Source of the DNA: Streptacidiphilus neutrinimicus
GTDB taxonomy: Bacteria > Actinomycetota > Actinomycetes > Streptomycetales > Streptomycetaceae
Reading direction: 5' to 3'
DNA: 54,658 nucleotides
Assembly: GCF_000787815.1 (NCBI RefSeq)
Contig: NZ_BBPO01000001.1
Coordinates: 115,826 to 170,483 of the forward strand
Below, one piece after another: positions 15,766 through 22,842 of the stretch; position 1 is the stretch's first letter; each line of letters starts with the position of its first letter. The translations under genes and the position numbers were made by a program. Under the pieces are notes generated by a model. That model ran no database searches and was not told the DNA's origin. It saw only the letters and a program-made list of their open reading frames with translations.

Positions 15766-16350
15766 ATGGACGCACTGCGACTGATCAAGACGACCCGGCA
15801 CGCGCTGGTGGAGGCGCGGTCCGCGACCGACGTGACGGTGGAGGCGTGGCAGGCGTGCCGCGTCACCGAGGCGGTGGCCCAGACGGCGGCGCTGGCGCTG
15901 ACCCACCGGGCGCTGGAGGGCGGCCCGGGCTGCGGGCCGGTCGAGATCGCCCGGGCGCTGGCCGAGGCGGGCGCCCACGCGGCGGAGTGCATCGGCCGCC
16001 CACCGGACGAGCCGGTCACGGGGGACCGGGCCGCCCGGCTCAGCGAGTTGGCGGATCCGGTGGCCACGGTGCGCGAGCTGCGCGTGCTGCTGCGGGAGGT
16101 CTGCCAGTCGCTGCTGGTGGTCGCCCTCGGGGCGGACGAACAGAGCCTCTACTGGTCCTGCGTCGACGGGGTCGACGCCGCGTTCGAGGCCCGCGAGCTG
16201 GCCACCGAGCTGATGCGGGCGCTCGGCGAGGAGCCGCCGGACACGGCGGCGGCGACCGGGGAGACGGAGGCCGAGGGAACGAGCGAGGGTGCGAGCGAGG
16301 AGGAGGTGCTGGCCCGCATCGGCGTCAGGCTCGATCCGCCTCCGGGGTGA
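15766..16350 (+). CDS. Conserved hypothetical protein (DUF6099-like)
   Basis: Protein of 194 residues, rich in Ala, Glu and Leu and predicted mostly helical, with no signal peptide or membrane segment. The start MDALRLIKTTRHALVEARS resembles proteins annotated as DUF6099 in Streptomyces; this is from memory and uncertain. The ATG at 15766 was chosen because the 31 residues upstream are Arg-rich and read through intergenic sequence; AGGGG lies 14 bases upstream. The Ala/Glu-rich C-terminus overlaps the 3' end of a small convergent gene by 26 bases. No function can be assigned. Confidence 0.7.
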   Translation: MDALRLIKTTRHALVEARSATDVTVEAWQACRVTEAVAQTAALALTHRALEGGPGCGPVEIARALAEAGAHAAECIGRPPDEPVTGDRAARLSELADPVATVRELRVLLREVCQSLLVVALGADEQSLYWSCVDGVDAAFEARELATELMRALGEEPPDTAAATGETEAEGTSEGASEEEVLARIGVRLDPPPG

Positions 16351-16498
16351 AGACCCCGCCCTCCCGCTCCTCCTCGTCGGCGGGGGCCGCCGACGGCTGG
16401 AGCTCGGCGTCGAGCTGGACCAGGTCGGCGCTGAGCGCCGCCAGCATCAGCTCCATCTGCGCCAGCAGGTTCTGGGGGCTCGGTGGTTCGGACGACAT
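16325..16498 (-). CDS. Small hypothetical protein, 57 residues
   Basis: Starts MSSEPPSPQNLLAQMELMLA and has an amphipathic helical core (about residues 9-35) with an acidic tail containing EEEREGG. Codon third positions are almost all G or C, as in real genes here, and GAGGAGG lies 11 bases upstream of the ATG at 16498. It converges with and overlaps the 3' end of the preceding gene by 26 bases. Function unknown; a small cytoplasmic partner protein is all that can be suggested. Confidence 0.6.
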   Translation of the reverse strand: MSSEPPSPQNLLAQMELMLAALSADLVQLDAELQPSAAPADEEEREGGVFTPEADRA

Positions 16499-16712
16499 GG
16501 CGGGGCTGGCCCTCCTCGGAGCGGGGACGGGACCGGCGTTCAGTGCCGGTCCCGTGCGGCCAACGATCCGACCAACCGGCCGGTCACTCCCCGTCACACC
16601 CAAGAGCGCACCCGCCAGGGGCGGTTCACCCCCAAGCGGGACGCCGTTTGAACGGCGGCGTCCTCGCCTGCTAGAGGCCCACGGAGCGACGGTGCCGCCG
16701 ACTGGGCGCGCC

Positions 16713-17717
16713 TCAGTTGTGCGCGTGCAGGTCCGCGTTCAAGCCGCCCCAGCTGCCGCTGCGGGCGATGACCTCGACCGCGCCCGACTGGGAGTTGCGG
16801 CGGAACAGAAGGTTCGACTGACCGGACAGCTCGACGGCCTTGGCCACGCTGCCGTCGGGGGTGGTGACCCGGGTGCCCGCGGTCACGTAGAGGCCGGCCT
16901 CGACCACGCAGTCGTCGCCGAGGGAGATGCCGATACCGGCGTTGGCGCCGAGCAGGCAGCGCTGGCCCACCGAGACGACCTGCTTGCCGCCGCCGGAAAG
17001 CGTGCCCATGATCGACGAGCCGCCGCCGATGTCGCTGTGGTCGCCGACGACCACACCGGCCGAGATGCGGCCCTCGACCATCGAGGTGCCCAGGGTCCCG
17101 GCGTTGAAGTTGATGAAGCCCTCGTGCATGACGGTGGTGCCCTCGGCCAGGTGCGCGCCGAGGCGGACCCGGTCGGCGTGGGCGATCCGGACGCCGCCGG
17201 GGGCGACGTAGTCGGTCATGCGCGGGAACTTGTCGATCCCGTAGACGGCCAGTTGGCCGCCCTCCGCCCGCACCGCGAGGCGCGTGGCCTCGACCTGAGC
17301 GACGGGCACGGGGCCGATGCTGGTCCAGGCGACGTTGGCCAGCAGCCCGAAGATCCCGTCCAGGCTCTGGCCGTGGGGCTGGACCAGGCGGTGGCTCAGC
17401 AGGTGGAGGCGCAGGTACACGTCGTGGGTGTCCAGCGGCTTGTCGTCGAGCGAGCCGATCACCGTGCGGACCGCGATCACCTCGACGCCGCGGCGCGGGT
17501 CCACCCGGAGGGCGGCTGCCGCGCCGGCGCCCAGCTCAGCCTCGGCCTGCTCGGCGGTCAGGCGGACGGACCCGGCCGGGCCGGACTCCTCCGACCCCGC
17601 CGCGACCAGCTTCGGCGCGGGGAACCAGGTGTCGAGGACGGTGCCGTCGGCGGCGACGGTGGCCAGGCCGACGCCGACGGCGCCGCCCTTGGGAGCGGTG
17701 GAGGTCTCAGTAGTCAC
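16713..17717 (-). CDS. dapD: 2,3,4,5-tetrahydropyridine-2,6-dicarboxylate N-succinyltransferase
   Basis: DapD transfers succinyl from succinyl-CoA to tetrahydrodipicolinate in the succinylase route of lysine and meso-diaminopimelate synthesis. The 334-residue length fits the actinobacterial type. The second half shows left-handed beta-helix hexapeptides ([55 protein letters not shown]). The start begins [12 protein letters not shown] at 17717. It stands alone, convergent with the 57-residue gene. Downstream partner dapE is not in the window. Confidence 0.92.
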   Translation of the reverse strand: MTTETSTAPKGGAVGVGLATVAADGTVLDTWFPAPKLVAAGSEESGPAGSVRLTAEQAEAELGAGAAAALRVDPRRGVEVIAVRTVIGSLDDKPLDTHDVYLRLHLLSHRLVQPHGQSLDGIFGLLANVAWTSIGPVPVAQVEATRLAVRAEGGQLAVYGIDKFPRMTDYVAPGGVRIAHADRVRLGAHLAEGTTVMHEGFINFNAGTLGTSMVEGRISAGVVVGDHSDIGGGSSIMGTLSGGGKQVVSVGQRCLLGANAGIGISLGDDCVVEAGLYVTAGTRVTTPDGSVAKAVELSGQSNLLFRRNSQSGAVEVIARSGSWGGLNADLHAHN

Positions 17718-17867
17718 GCCAGAACGCTAACCAATCGGGCGGGCGGATGCCGAACCCGTCCCGCTGGACGGACTGCGTGTCCGCTCTGCGGCGGCCCCCG
17801 CGGGTGCTGACCGGATCGTTCCGGCGCTCGACCCGATGCGGCCTTATCCGCGCGCGTCATGCCAGGC

Positions 17868-17873
17868 CAGACT
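17868..17873 (+). promoter_or_regulatory. -10-like element (CAGACT) before the isochorismatase gene
   Basis: CAGACT ends seven bases before the ATG at 17881, and there is no ribosome site, so a leaderless start is likely. It departs from TANNNT at the first base. Confidence 0.4.
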
Positions 17874-17880
17874 AGGTCTC

Positions 17881-18432
17881 ATGAGTCGCGCACTGATCGT
17901 CATCGATGTCCAGGAATCGTTCCGCGCCCGCGCCGAGGGCCCCGAGGGCTGGGCCGGCATCGACAACCCCAAGATCGCCGAGCCGGTCAACCGACTGGTC
18001 CGGCTGGCCCGTCGGCAGGGCGACACCGTCGTCTGGGTCCTCCACGAGGAGCCGGGCACCGGGACCGAATTCGACCCGGCCAGTGGCCACGTCCGGCTGC
18101 TGGAGGAGCTGGACCAGCCGCTCGACGGCGAGATCACCGTCCGCAAGACCAGTCACAACGCGTTCACGACCACCAACCTGCAGCAGCAGCTGACCGAGCG
18201 GGGCGTGACCGAGCTGGTCCTCTGCGGCATCCGCACCGAGCAGTGCGTGGAGACCACCACGCGCGTGGGCAGTGACCTCGGCTACCGCTGCACCTTCGTC
18301 ACCGACGCCACCACCACGAACCCGATCGGTGCGCTGAGCGTCGCCGCCATCGTCGAGCGCACCGAGGCGGTGCTGCGAGGCCGCTTCGCGGAGATCACCA
18401 CCGTCGACGAGCTGGTCGCCGCGGCCGGATGA
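17881..18432 (+). CDS. Isochorismatase-family cysteine hydrolase
   Basis: Hydrolase of 183 residues. The catalytic triad of the family is visible: Asp in LIVIDVQESF (residue 8), Lys in VRKTSHNAF and Cys in GIRTEQCVETTTR, together with the cis-peptide region before the Cys. Substrates in this family include nicotinamide, N-carbamoylsarcosine and isochorismate; nothing here picks one. The ATG at 17881 begins MSRALIVIDVQ; upstream in-frame sequence is not protein-like. The next gene encodes a GlxA-type regulator, a common companion of such hydrolases, here in the same direction. Confidence 0.88.
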   Translation: MSRALIVIDVQESFRARAEGPEGWAGIDNPKIAEPVNRLVRLARRQGDTVVWVLHEEPGTGTEFDPASGHVRLLEELDQPLDGEITVRKTSHNAFTTTNLQQQLTERGVTELVLCGIRTEQCVETTTRVGSDLGYRCTFVTDATTTNPIGALSVAAIVERTEAVLRGRFAEITTVDELVAAAG

Positions 18433-18466
18433 GCCGCACCCCGGCGGGCCTCGGCCGCTTGATCCC

Positions 18467-18526
18467 GGGCCGGGTGAGCCTCGGCCGGGTGGACATCGGC
18501 CGGGTGGGCCCGGGCCGGGTGGGTCG
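18467..18526 (+). repeat. Four tandem 15-base units (GGCCGGGTG core)
   Basis: Four imperfect 15-base units at 18467, 18482, 18497 and 18512 share GGCCGGGTG. They lie in the 148 bases between the isochorismatase and GlxA-type genes. The period is a multiple of three, so it may derive from a former coding region. Confidence 0.8.
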
Positions 18527-18580
18527 CCGTCGGCCGGCGGGGGAGGGCGACGGCGGCGGGCGCGGAGGTCGGGCGATGAT

Positions 18581-19507
18581 GTGCCGGTGACGTGTCGCAT
18601 CGCCTTCCTCCTGGCCCCCGGGGTCCATCTGCTGGACCTGGCCGGGCCGGCCCAGGTCTTCGGGACCGCGGCGACCTTCGGGCACCCCTACGAGCTCTGC
18701 TACGTCGCGGAGCGGGAGTCCGTGCTCAGCGCACAGGGCCTCCCGCTCCAGGCCGGGACCGAGTGGCCTGAGCTCGGGGTGGACGACCTGCTGGTGGTGC
18801 CGGGCTGGCACGTTCCGGACCAGCCGGACGCCGAACTGCCGCTGCCCCTCGGGGAGGCCTCGCTGGAGGCGCTGCGGGCACACCACGCGGCGGGGGGTAC
18901 CGTCGCCAGCGTCTGCGCCGGGGCGCAGGCGCTCGGCGCCGCCGGCCTGCTCGACGGGCGGCGCTGCACCACCCACCACGATCTGCAGGACGAGCTGGCA
19001 CGCCGTCATCCGCGGGCCCACGTGGTGCGGGACGTGCTGTTCACCACCGACGACCGGGTGGTGACCTCGGCGGGCATCGCGTCGGGGATCGACCTGGCGC
19101 TGCACCTGGTCGCCGGACGGCACGGGCCGGCCGCGGCCGCGCAGGTGGCGCGGGACATGGTGGTCTACGCCCGGCGCAACGGCCACGAGCCACAGGCGAG
19201 CGCGATGTTGCGGCACCGTTCGCATCTGGACGACAGCGTCCACCGGGTGCAGGACCTGATCGACGCCCGGTTCGCGGAGGCGTTGCCGCTGGCGCGGCTG
19301 GCCGCGGCGGGCGGGGTCAGCGAACGCACGCTGACCCGTGCCTTCACCCGGGCCACCGGGGGGCTGACGCCGCTGCGCTACCAGCAGGCGCTGCGGCTCG
19401 AGCGGGCGGAGCACCTGATCAGCCACGGTGCCACCGTCGAGGCGGCGGCACGAGATGTGGGTTTCGACGACGCCCGGATGCTGCGCCGCCTGCGCTCGCG
19501 GGGCTGA
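18581..19507 (+). CDS. GlxA-family transcriptional regulator (DJ-1/PfpI plus AraC HTH)
   Basis: Regulator of 308 residues. The N-terminal DJ-1/PfpI-like domain (about 1-170) has the nucleophile-elbow Cys in VASVCAGAQALGAAGLL followed by TTHH. The C-terminal AraC-type domain (about 215-308) has LPLARLAAAGGVSERTLTRAFTRATG and a second helix-turn-helix ending in ARMLRRLRSRG. The GTG at 18581 has GGAGG 12 bases upstream; a GTG at 18587 is also possible. The C-terminus stops slightly short of the usual RxxF ending. Likely controls nearby catabolic genes such as the isochorismatase. Confidence 0.88.
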   Translation: MPVTCRIAFLLAPGVHLLDLAGPAQVFGTAATFGHPYELCYVAERESVLSAQGLPLQAGTEWPELGVDDLLVVPGWHVPDQPDAELPLPLGEASLEALRAHHAAGGTVASVCAGAQALGAAGLLDGRRCTTHHDLQDELARRHPRAHVVRDVLFTTDDRVVTSAGIASGIDLALHLVAGRHGPAAAAQVARDMVVYARRNGHEPQASAMLRHRSHLDDSVHRVQDLIDARFAEALPLARLAAAGGVSERTLTRAFTRATGGLTPLRYQQALRLERAEHLISHGATVEAAARDVGFDDARMLRRLRSRG

Positions 19508-19678
19508 GTGCCACTCATGTCGGATGTTGCACAAGAGAAATGAGCGGCACTCAGCTTTCTTGCCGCTGACTCACAGCTCTCGCTCAGTCCTTACCTTCGG
19601 GCCTCTTGTTGTCACCCCATGGCGGGGTGTGTGATGTGGACTCGTCAGGACTTCCTTCCCCAATCAGGAGGTACGAGG

Positions 19679-20662
19679 ATGTTCCGGATACGACGGGGCG
19701 CCACCGCGTCCATCGCCGCCGGGTGCGGCATCGCCTTAGCCGCCCTCTTCGCCGGCGCCCCCTCCGGTGTCGCGGCCGCACGGCCCGCCGCCCCACAGGC
19801 CGCCGCCCCGCAGGCCGCCGCCCCGCAGGCGGGCAACGTCCGCCTGGTCCGCTCCCACGGGCACGTCTACCGGGTGGAGATCCACGGCCGGCACGGGGTG
19901 ATCCCGATGCGCGGCGCGCGCGGTGACGCCGTGCGCAGGCAGGTGGGCCGGGCTCCCGCCGACAGCACGCTGATCTACAACGGCGGGCCTGTCCAGCACC
20001 AGGTGAGCGTCTACCTGGTCTTCTGGGGTAACCAGTGGGACAGTGACAGCAATGGCGTGGAGCAGTACCAGAGCAACCTCTTCAACGGTCTCGGCACGTC
20101 CTCGGACAGCTGGTCCACCGTCACCTCGCAGTACACCGACAACAGCGGCCAGGGCCCGTCGTTCGGCGGTCCGGTGCTCGGCGGCACGTGGGTGGACGAC
20201 TCCGCCCCCGCCCCGGCCAACGCCCAGCAGGCCGACATCGCCGCCGAGGCCGACGCCGCCGCCTCCCACTTCGGCGTCTCCGGTCCGGACGTGCAGATCG
20301 TCGTGATGAGCCCGAGCGGCACCTCGCCCGACGGCTTCCCCAACAGCGGCTTCTGCGCCTGGCACGACTACGACGGCACGGTCTCCTACACGAACATGCC
20401 CTACGTCCTCGACGCCGGTTCGAGCTGCGGCGCGAACTCGGTGGCGAACCAGCTGGACGGCTTCAGCATCGTCGGCGGCCACGAGTACGCCGAGTCGCTG
20501 ACGGACCCGCAGCCCTCCAGCGGCTGGGTCGCCTCCGACGGCGAGGAAAACGGCGACCTCTGCGCCTGGCAGAACCTGGGCACGATCTCGCTGCCCACCG
20601 GCGACTTCGCCATGCAGCCGACCTGGAGCAACGCGGCCGGCGGCTGCGCGATGTCGGGCTGA
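19679..20662 (+). CDS. Secreted protein with HExxE-type motif, putative metallopeptidase-like
   Basis: Exported protein of 327 residues. Signal peptide: RIRR then hydrophobic SIAAGCGIALAALFAG, with a likely cleavage near residue 35. A short PQAAA repeat follows. The mature part has an aromatic start (VSVYLVFWGNQWDSDSNG) and a C-terminal IVGGHEYAESLTDPQPSSGW...GEENGDLCAW block. The HExxE and TDP-GW-GDLC pattern recurs, from memory, in secreted actinobacterial proteins of unknown activity; zinc binding by the His and Glu residues is inferred. The ATG at 19679 has AGGAGG eight bases upstream. The four Cys could form two disulfides. It ends before a strong terminator hairpin. Confidence 0.75.
   Translation: MFRIRRGATASIAAGCGIALAALFAGAPSGVAAARPAAPQAAAPQAAAPQAGNVRLVRSHGHVYRVEIHGRHGVIPMRGARGDAVRRQVGRAPADSTLIYNGGPVQHQVSVYLVFWGNQWDSDSNGVEQYQSNLFNGLGTSSDSWSTVTSQYTDNSGQGPSFGGPVLGGTWVDDSAPAPANAQQADIAAEADAAASHFGVSGPDVQIVVMSPSGTSPDGFPNSGFCAWHDYDGTVSYTNMPYVLDAGSSCGANSVANQLDGFSIVGGHEYAESLTDPQPSSGWVASDGEENGDLCAWQNLGTISLPTGDFAMQPTWSNAAGGCAMSG
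19784..19828 (+). repeat. Three in-frame 15-base repeats encoding PQAAA
   Basis: GCCGCCGCCCCGCAG-type units at 19784, 19799 and 19814 encode a short Pro-Gln-Ala linker right after the signal peptide of the secreted protein. The last two units are identical, the first differs at two bases, so the tract probably varies in length between strains. Confidence 0.8.
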
Positions 20663-20682
20663 CGCAGGCCCGCTGAACCATC

Positions 20683-20719
20683 AGGTGGCGGGTCGTGGGC
20701 GCCGACAGCGACCCGCCAC
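20683..20719. terminator. Bidirectional terminator hairpin
   Basis: GGTGGCGGGTCG at 20683-20694 pairs perfectly with CGACCCGCCACC at 20708-20719 around a 13-base loop. It lies between the convergent secreted-protein and acetyltransferase genes. There is no U-run, as is usual in high-GC actinobacteria. Confidence 0.6.
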
Positions 20720-20729
20720 CGACCAGGTC

Positions 20730-21197
20730 TCAGGCCAGCCGGAGTTCGGCGGCCACCTGGCCGTAGATCACCTCGCCGGTCGGGCGGAAGCCGAGGTTCA
20801 GATAGAACCACTCCGGGCCGTGCCGGCCCGGCAACCACAGCACGCTGACCTGGCGCTCGCCGCGACTGCGGGCCTCGGCGCAGATCGCGGCGACGGCGAA
20901 CCGGCCGTAACCGCGCCCCTGGTGCTCGGCGGCGATGTTCAGCCGCCAGATCCCGCAGCGGAACGCCTCGACGGGGCTGCGCGGATCGAAACTGCCCATT
21001 ACGAAGCCGACCAGTTGATCCCGGTCGAAGACAAGCCGCGGCCACGCATGGGACCCGTGGGCGTACGCGTCGGCGAGCGACTTCACCACCGGGGCGACGA
21101 AGCCGTTCTGTTCCGGGCGGACCAGCAGAGCACAGGCCGCATCGACGTTCGCTGCCGTGACCTGTTCCAGTCGCAGCCAGGGCGAGAAGGGCGTCAT
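20730..21197 (-). CDS. GNAT-family N-acetyltransferase
   Basis: Acetyltransferase of 155 residues. The acetyl-CoA binding motif A is clear: WRLNIAAEHQGRGYGRFAVAAI (QGRGYG), followed by VLWLPGRHGPEWFYLNLGFRPTGEV typical of the GNAT C-terminal part. The substrate is unknown. The ATG at 21197 was chosen because a TATCGT -10 ends six bases upstream, with no ribosome site, giving a leaderless message; much longer in-frame extensions read antisense to hen1. It is divergent from hen1 with 132 bases between starts, so the two promoters may be co-regulated. Confidence 0.85.
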   Translation of the reverse strand: MTPFSPWLRLEQVTAANVDAACALLVRPEQNGFVAPVVKSLADAYAHGSHAWPRLVFDRDQLVGFVMGSFDPRSPVEAFRCGIWRLNIAAEHQGRGYGRFAVAAICAEARSRGERQVSVLWLPGRHGPEWFYLNLGFRPTGEVIYGQVAAELRLA

Positions 21198-21203
21198 GTC
21201 GGC

Positions 21204-21322
21204 ACGATACGTATCCGGATGCCCGGGCAGAAGATCTGGGGTCCGATCCGTTCCACGGGAATTCGCCCAGGCTCCGGCCAGGGCAAAAGTCCGTGGGCGA
21301 AAGTCGAACACTTGGTCATACT
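21204..21322. promoter_or_regulatory. Divergent leaderless promoters for GNAT and hen1
   Basis: On the minus strand TATCGT (21204-21209) ends six bases before the GNAT start. On the plus strand CATACT (21317-21322) ends seven bases before the hen1 GTG. Neither gene has a ribosome site. Confidence 0.45.
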
Positions 21323-21329
21323 CGTCCCT

Positions 21330-22838
21330 GTGTTCCTGACGATCAGCACCACCGGCACCGACCGGCGTCCCGCCACCGACCTGGGCTTTCTCCTGCACAA
21401 GCACCCGGAGAGGGCCCAGTCCTTCAGCACGGCCCACGGCCTCGCGCACGTCTTCTACCCGGAGGCGACCGCCGAGCGCTGCACGGCCGCGTTGCTGCTG
21501 GAGGTCGACCCGATCGCCCTGGTCCGCCGGGGCCGCGGCGCGAAGGGACGCGGCGGTTCTCCGGACTTCGCGCTCGCCCAGTACGTCAACGACCGCCCGT
21601 ACGCGGCCTCCTCGCTGCTCGCGGTCGCCATGAGCGCCGTCTTCAAGAGCGCCATGAAGGGCGACTGCAAGAACCGGCCCGAGCTGGCCGCCGCGCCGCA
21701 GCCGCTGACGATCGAACTGCCCGCCGTCCCGGCCAAGGGCGGCGCGGACCTGGTGCGCCGCCTGTTCGAGCCGCTGGGCTGGCTGGTCGAGGCCGAGCCG
21801 CTGCCGCTGGACGCGACCTTCCCGGAGTGGGGCGAGTCCCGCTACGTCGCGCTGCGCCTGACCGGCACGCTGCGGCTGGCCGAGGCGCTCAGCCAGCTCT
21901 ACGTGCTGCTGCCGGTCCTGGACGACGCCAAGCACTACTGGGTCGCCCCGGACGAGGTCGACAAGCTGCTCGCCCGTGGCGAGGGCTGGCTGGCCGAGCA
22001 CCCCGAGCGACAGCTGATCGTCCGTCGGTACTTCTCCCGCCGCTCCTCCCTGGCGCGCGCCGCCAACGAGCGGCTGGAGCTGGCGCGGCTGGCGGAGGCG
22101 GACGACCGCGAGCCGGAGGAGCTCGACAACGCCGTCCCGGAGGAGGGCGCGGAGCCGACCGCCGCGGACGGACAGGCGCCCGGCGCCGAAACGGCCGAGC
22201 CGGCGCCGACCCCGCTGGCCGTCCGCCGTCGCGCCGCCATCATCGAGCGGCTGCGCGCCGCCGGGGCCAAGCGCGTGCTCGACCTGGGCTGCGGCGAGGC
22301 CGCGCTCGTGGCCGAGCTGCTCAAGGACCGCGCCTTCACCGAGATCGTCGGCGTCGAGGTCTCCGCCCGCGCCCTCGCGATCGCCGCGCGCCGGCTACGC
22401 CTGGACCGGATGAACGAGCGCCAGGCCGCCCGGGTCAGGCTGGTCCAGGGCGCGCTGACCTACACCGACGCGCGCCTGACCGGCTACGACGCCGCCGTGC
22501 TGTCCGAGGTGATCGAGCACCTCGACGAGGAGCGGCTGCCCGCGCTGGAGTACGCGGTCTTCGGCGCGGCCCGACCCGGCGCGGTCGTGGTTACCACGCC
22601 CAACGTCGAGTACAACGTGCGCTGGGAGTCGCTGCCCGCCGGTCACGTCCGGCACGGCGACCACCGCTTCGAGTGGGACCGGGCCCAGTTCCGCGCCTGG
22701 GCGGAGCGGACCGCCGAGACCTACGGCTACTCCGTCGACTTCGGTCCGGTCGGCGACGAGGACCCGGAGGTAGGGCCGCCGACCCAGCTCGCCGCCTTCA
22801 CCCGCACCGATGAGACCACCGCCCCGAAGGGAGCGTGA
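21330..22838 (+). CDS. hen1: 3'-terminal RNA ribose 2'-O-methyltransferase Hen1
   Basis: Bacterial Hen1 of 502 residues, the methylating partner of an RNA repair complex that marks the repaired RNA end against re-cleavage. The N-terminal half (about 1-240) is the domain that activates the Pnkp ligase; an acidic linker follows. The SAM site is VLDLGCGEAALV (about 316-327). Metal ligands expected from the Clostridium enzyme map to Glu393, Glu396, His397 (SEVIEHL) and His445 (GDHRFEW), all present. GTG at 21330 (MFLTISTTG) is used; a CATACT -10 lies seven bases upstream. The pnkp gene begins four bases after its stop. Confidence 0.93.
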   Translation: MFLTISTTGTDRRPATDLGFLLHKHPERAQSFSTAHGLAHVFYPEATAERCTAALLLEVDPIALVRRGRGAKGRGGSPDFALAQYVNDRPYAASSLLAVAMSAVFKSAMKGDCKNRPELAAAPQPLTIELPAVPAKGGADLVRRLFEPLGWLVEAEPLPLDATFPEWGESRYVALRLTGTLRLAEALSQLYVLLPVLDDAKHYWVAPDEVDKLLARGEGWLAEHPERQLIVRRYFSRRSSLARAANERLELARLAEADDREPEELDNAVPEEGAEPTAADGQAPGAETAEPAPTPLAVRRRAAIIERLRAAGAKRVLDLGCGEAALVAELLKDRAFTEIVGVEVSARALAIAARRLRLDRMNERQAARVRLVQGALTYTDARLTGYDAAVLSEVIEHLDEERLPALEYAVFGAARPGAVVVTTPNVEYNVRWESLPAGHVRHGDHRFEWDRAQFRAWAERTAETYGYSVDFGPVGDEDPEVGPPTQLAAFTRTDETTAPKGA

Positions 22839-22842
22839 CCCG

